Source: Xenorhabdus thuongxuanensis (lineage in GTDB: Bacteria; Pseudomonadota; Gammaproteobacteria; Enterobacterales; Enterobacteriaceae). Taken from it: DNA of 64,000 bases. Every line of letters begins with the position of its first letter. Positions within the stretch are counted from its first letter, which is position 1. This document shows positions 61,310-64,000 of the stretch, piece after piece. The position numbers and the translations under genes are program-made. The stretch covers positions 1 through 64,000 of the forward strand of contig NZ_MKGR01000012.1 of assembly GCF_001908095.1 (NCBI RefSeq), given 5' to 3'. Under the pieces are notes generated by a model, which was not told where the DNA came from, searched no databases, and was given only the letters and a program-made list of their open reading frames with translations.

Positions 61310-62566
61310 ATGAAATTTTCGCAATTCGGAAACAAATTTACACAAAATTCGGGAATTACCCGTCTGATGAATGATCTCAACCAAGGTCTGAGAACGCCTG
61401 GTGCAATTATGCTAGGCGGCGGTAATCCTGCACATATTCCAGAAATGGATGAGTATTTCCAGCAGATATTGACTGACATGGCGTTAGACGGTCAATTAAG
61501 CGAAACCCTATGCAACTATGACGGGCCACAAGGGAAAAACACCTTGATCTCGGCGCTAGCCCAAGAGCTAAGAGAAAAGCTCGGCTGGGATATCCAACCA
61601 CAAAACATTGCCCTGACTAATGGCAGCCAAAGCGCCTTTTTCTATCTGTTTAACTTACTGGCAGGTCGCGCTGACGATGGCTCAATGAAGCGTGTTTTGT
61701 TTCCTCTTGCTCCTGAATATATTGGCTATTCGGATTCGGGTTTGGATGAAGGATTATTTGTCGCTAATAAGCCGAATATTGAATTACTGCCCAACGGCCA
61801 ATTCAAATATCACGTTGATTTCGATCACCTGAATATTACCGAAGACATTAATCTGATTTGTGTCTCTCGTCCTACCAACCCAACAGGCAACGTGATCACC
61901 GACGAAGAACTACTGCGCTTGGATAGTCTGGCTCAACAGCACCAGATCCCCCTACTGATAGACAATGCCTACGGTGTGCCATTTCCCGGTATTATCTTCA
62001 GCGAAGCTACCCCACTGTGGAATCACAATATTATTTTGTGTATGAGTCTGTCCAAACTGGGCCTGCCAGGTTCCCGCTGCGGTATCATTATCGCTAATGA
62101 AAAAATCGTCAGTGCTATCAGTAACATGAATGGCATTATTAGTCTGGCTCCTGGGGGAGTTGGGCCAGCTATCGCCCTGGAAATGATTAAGCGCAACGAC
62201 CTATTCCGTCTGTCACAAAATGTTATCCAACCGTTTTACAAACAGCGGGTAGATAACGTGATTACAATCATTCGGCGCCATATATCGGAAGATCGCTGCC
62301 TTATCCATAAACCGGAAGGTGCCATATTTCTATGGCTCTGGTTCAAGGATTTACCAATCACGACAGAAGAGCTTTATCAGCGATTAAAGAAACGCAAGGT
62401 GCTGATGGTGCCGGGACATTTCTTCTTTCCAGGACTGGAACATGATTGGCCACATGCCCATCAATGTATGCGCATGAACTATGTTCCTGATATTGAGAAG
62501 ATCGAAGAAGGCGTTCGTATTCTGTCTGAAGAAATTGAGATAGCGCACCTGGAAGCAGGACGCTGA
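61310..62566 (+). CDS. avtA: valine-pyruvate aminotransferase
   Basis: 418 residues (417 in E. coli). PLP class-I/II aminotransferase converting 2-ketoisovalerate to valine with alanine as donor. FGNKFTQNSGITRLMNDLN, LRTPGAIMLGGGNPAHIPEM, NYDGPQGK, SRPTNPTGNVITDEEL and the PLP-lysine motif SLSKLGLPGSRCG are conserved. The start at 61310 follows homology but has no clear Shine-Dalgarno sequence; ATGs at 61283 and 61256 in the same frame are alternatives. In E. coli malS is the neighbour; here tag precedes it. Confidence 0.94.
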   Translation: MKFSQFGNKFTQNSGITRLMNDLNQGLRTPGAIMLGGGNPAHIPEMDEYFQQILTDMALDGQLSETLCNYDGPQGKNTLISALAQELREKLGWDIQPQNIALTNGSQSAFFYLFNLLAGRADDGSMKRVLFPLAPEYIGYSDSGLDEGLFVANKPNIELLPNGQFKYHVDFDHLNITEDINLICVSRPTNPTGNVITDEELLRLDSLAQQHQIPLLIDNAYGVPFPGIIFSEATPLWNHNIILCMSLSKLGLPGSRCGIIIANEKIVSAISNMNGIISLAPGGVGPAIALEMIKRNDLFRLSQNVIQPFYKQRVDNVITIIRRHISEDRCLIHKPEGAIFLWLWFKDLPITTEELYQRLKKRKVLMVPGHFFFPGLEHDWPHAHQCMRMNYVPDIEKIEEGVRILSEEIEIAHLEAGR

Positions 62567-62578
62567 TCTTGCCAATAA

Positions 62579-62608
62579 AATAAAAAAGCTCCCTCATTTT
62601 AGGAGGAG
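62579..62608 (-). terminator. minus-strand intrinsic terminator
   Basis: GCTCCCTC and GAGGGAGC form a perfect 8-bp stem around about ten bases. On the minus strand a run of six T residues follows, whereas the plus side (AAGATG) has none. It therefore terminates a leftward transcript, either a long yidE 3' end or a separate small RNA. Confidence 0.75.
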
Positions 62609-62682
62609 GGAGCAAGATGATAATGAGGACTTTTACCTGCGAACAGGACAGTAATTATTAGAATCCAAAAAGAATTCTTCAT
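62599..62682 (-). CDS. possible 27-residue hydrophobic small protein
   Basis: Leftward ATG at 62682 opens 27 codons starting MKNSFWILIITVLFAGKS, a Lys-Asn start followed by one hydrophobic segment, and ends in LAPSS inside the terminator stem. TATAAA about 45 bases upstream could be a -10 box and AAGGAG follows it, but AAGGAG is about 21 bases from the ATG, too far for a normal Shine-Dalgarno site. No family recognised; it resembles leader peptides or small membrane toxins only in general form. Confidence 0.3.
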   Translation of the reverse strand: MKNSFWILIITVLFAGKSPHYHLAPSS

Positions 62683-62901
62683 ACACAATAGGAAAGGAAA
62701 ACACTCCTTGTTTTTATACCCTCCCTGAACTACATATTATTTAACCAGAAATATCTTATTTTAATGAATTGAGTAACCAGGGATTTTTTACTTTAAATTG
62801 CCTCTACTATCTTAAATTGAAGCTAAATTAGGACAATTGGACAGTATTCTGTGATCTAAAGCACATTTAATGAATCAAACAATTATACTTAATGAGCTAA
62901 A

Positions 62902-64000
62902 TCATAAAGTCCAGAAAATAACGGCTAAAATTTGGGGAGACATAATCCTTAAAAACATTGCCAATGGATAAACTGTCGCATATGACAATGCCGCTGCCCC
63001 GTTGGTAGTATGAATCCCATTAGCAAAAGCCAAGGCAGGAGGATCTGTCATAGCACCTGCCAGCATCCCACATAAACTGAGATAATTCATTTTTACAACA
63101 ATACGTGCCAGCAAGCTCACGACTAACAGAGGGACTATCGTTATCAATACCCCATAACCAATCCATGCCAGACCTTCTCCATGCACCAGTGTATTAATAA
63201 AATTACCGCCAGATTTCAGCCCTACAACCGCCAGAAACATAACAATCCCCAGTTCGCGTAATGCAAGGTTCGCACTGGGAGGCATAAACCAATAAAGTTT
63301 ACCAATCGTGCCAATCCGTCCCAAAATTAACGCAATAACCAAGGGCCCTCCTGCCAATCCCAAGCGTAACGCGGCTGGAAAACCAGGAATAAACAGAGGA
63401 ATCGAACCTAATAAAACCCCTAACCCTATTCCAATAAATACAGGCAACATCTGAACTTGCTGGAGTTTTTGCTGTGAATTACCCAAGAGTTTTGTGACGC
63501 CTTCTACGGCTTCAGGACGACCAACAATATTCAGGATATCGCCGAACTGTAAACTGGCATTATTACTGGCAACCAGTTCAATTCCTGCACGATTTAGACG
63601 TGTGACGACAACGTCATATTTCTGCTTTAAATTCAGCACCCCAAGTCTCTGGCTCAATACTTCATCATTCGTCACCACAACCCTGACTGATTGAAAAAGA
63701 TCACTAGCAGTAGACAAGGAGACATCAACCTCTTCCCCAATGACCAGCCTAACCTGATTCAATGCTTCGCGCTGCCCCACCAGATACAGCAGATCACCAT
63801 TCTGAATCACAGTCGTTGGCTGGGGAACCATCAACAAATCCTTCCGTTTTAGGCGGGAGCATACCACTGCATCATTATTATTGAGCAAGGGAATATCCTG
63901 CATCATTAATCCATTCAAATTTGGATTACGTACAGCGATATTCATTGTCTGGAGCAGTTCTCGCCCCTGATTGTTCTGGTTATCAAACGATCTGGCCTCC
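62902..64000 (-). CDS. yidE: YidE/AspT-family transporter (5' end outside window)
   Basis: The last 366 or so codons of a putative permease of about 550 residues; the frame stays open to the right edge. It begins mid-protein with the RCK_C (TrkA-C) domains ([21 protein letters not shown], then [19 protein letters not shown]). The C-terminal aspartate:alanine-exchanger-type membrane domain follows, with [50 protein letters not shown] and [14 protein letters not shown], nearly identical to E. coli YidE. Transported substrate is not established. The M at 63945 is internal, not the true start. Confidence 0.93.
   Translation of the reverse strand, partial: EARSFDNQNNQGRELLQTMNIAVRNPNLNGLMMQDIPLLNNNDAVVCSRLKRKDLLMVPQPTTVIQNGDLLYLVGQREALNQVRLVIGEEVDVSLSTASDLFQSVRVVVTNDEVLSQRLGVLNLKQKYDVVVTRLNRAGIELVASNNASLQFGDILNIVGRPEAVEGVTKLLGNSQQKLQQVQMLPVFIGIGLGVLLGSIPLFIPGFPAALRLGLAGGPLVIALILGRIGTIGKLYWFMPPSANLALRELGIVMFLAVVGLKSGGNFINTLVHGEGLAWIGYGVLITIVPLLVVSLLARIVVKMNYLSLCGMLAGAMTDPPALAFANGIHTTNGAAALSYATVYPLAMFLRIMSPQILAVIFWTL

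Larger units (their letters stand above)
62567..62901. other. gap between avtA and yidE
   Basis: About 335 bp between convergent genes. It contains a strong terminator that points leftward (62585-62608) although the nearest leftward gene ends 290 bp away, plus a short leftward ORF overlapping the terminator. See those entries. Confidence 0.6.

Overview
The window looks like chromosome of an insect-pathogenic member of the Enterobacterales, most likely Xenorhabdus or Photorhabdus (Morganellaceae). Coding DNA is of moderate to low G+C and several long intergenic stretches are very A+T rich. Housekeeping proteins (CRP, PolA, GlyQS, Dpp, Lsr) are close relatives of the E. coli proteins. Between them sit accessory genes typical of this group: a ShlA/XhlA/PhlA-type two-partner-secretion hemolysin, an invasin/intimin-like inverse autotransporter and a Tat-exported phospholipase C. 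No insertion sequence, prophage or CRISPR array was seen.

Layout. 1-5.2 kb: a LysR regulator and a large invasin-like surface protein separated by an A+T-rich gap. 5.7-8.1 kb: MurNAc uptake and catabolism (murP, murQ). 8.1-13.1 kb: LysE exporter, yheU-prkB-crp, then argD and pabA read toward crp. 13.4-20.5 kb: ppiA, engB, the Spot 42 sRNA, polA, dsbA-srkA-yihD. 20.6-21.8 kb: mobAB. 21.9-30.7 kb: a complete AI-2 uptake and signalling locus, lsrACDBFG divergent from lsrRK. 30.7-35.5 kb: small thioesterase, gor, rlmJ and small envelope genes. 36.7-42.9 kb: the two-partner hemolysin pair. 43-49 kb: yhjD, tautomerase, phospholipase C, yhjJ, and a gene keeping only the sensor half of an HmsP/YhjK-type protein. 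49.2-54.9 kb: dppABCDF. 54.9-57.2 kb: an A+T-rich accessory patch with orphan small genes ending at tRNA-Pro(UGG). 57.4-64 kb: glyQS, tag, avtA and the 3' part of yidE, which runs off the end.

How the genes work together. Several loci bear on sugar and cAMP control: crp itself, Spot 42, and the lsr and mur catabolic genes, which CRP controls in E. coli. Surface and secreted functions (invasin, hemolysin pair, phospholipase C) give the window a host-interaction flavour. dsbA-srkA, gor and ppiA serve envelope folding and redox. Compared with E. coli, neighbours such as fic, yhfK, yhfA, yheST, murR, dctA and the bcs genes are missing, and ppiA is joined to the engB-polA block. This indicates rearrangement and gene loss.

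The observations I rate highest are the decapitated c-di-GMP phosphodiesterase homolog, a possible unannotated minus-strand transcript with a 27-residue hydrophobic ORF between avtA and yidE, the orphan patch beside tRNA-Pro with a (TTTA)6 tract, and clear tandem ARG boxes and DnaA-box clusters. I did not find a convincing wholly new multi-gene system.
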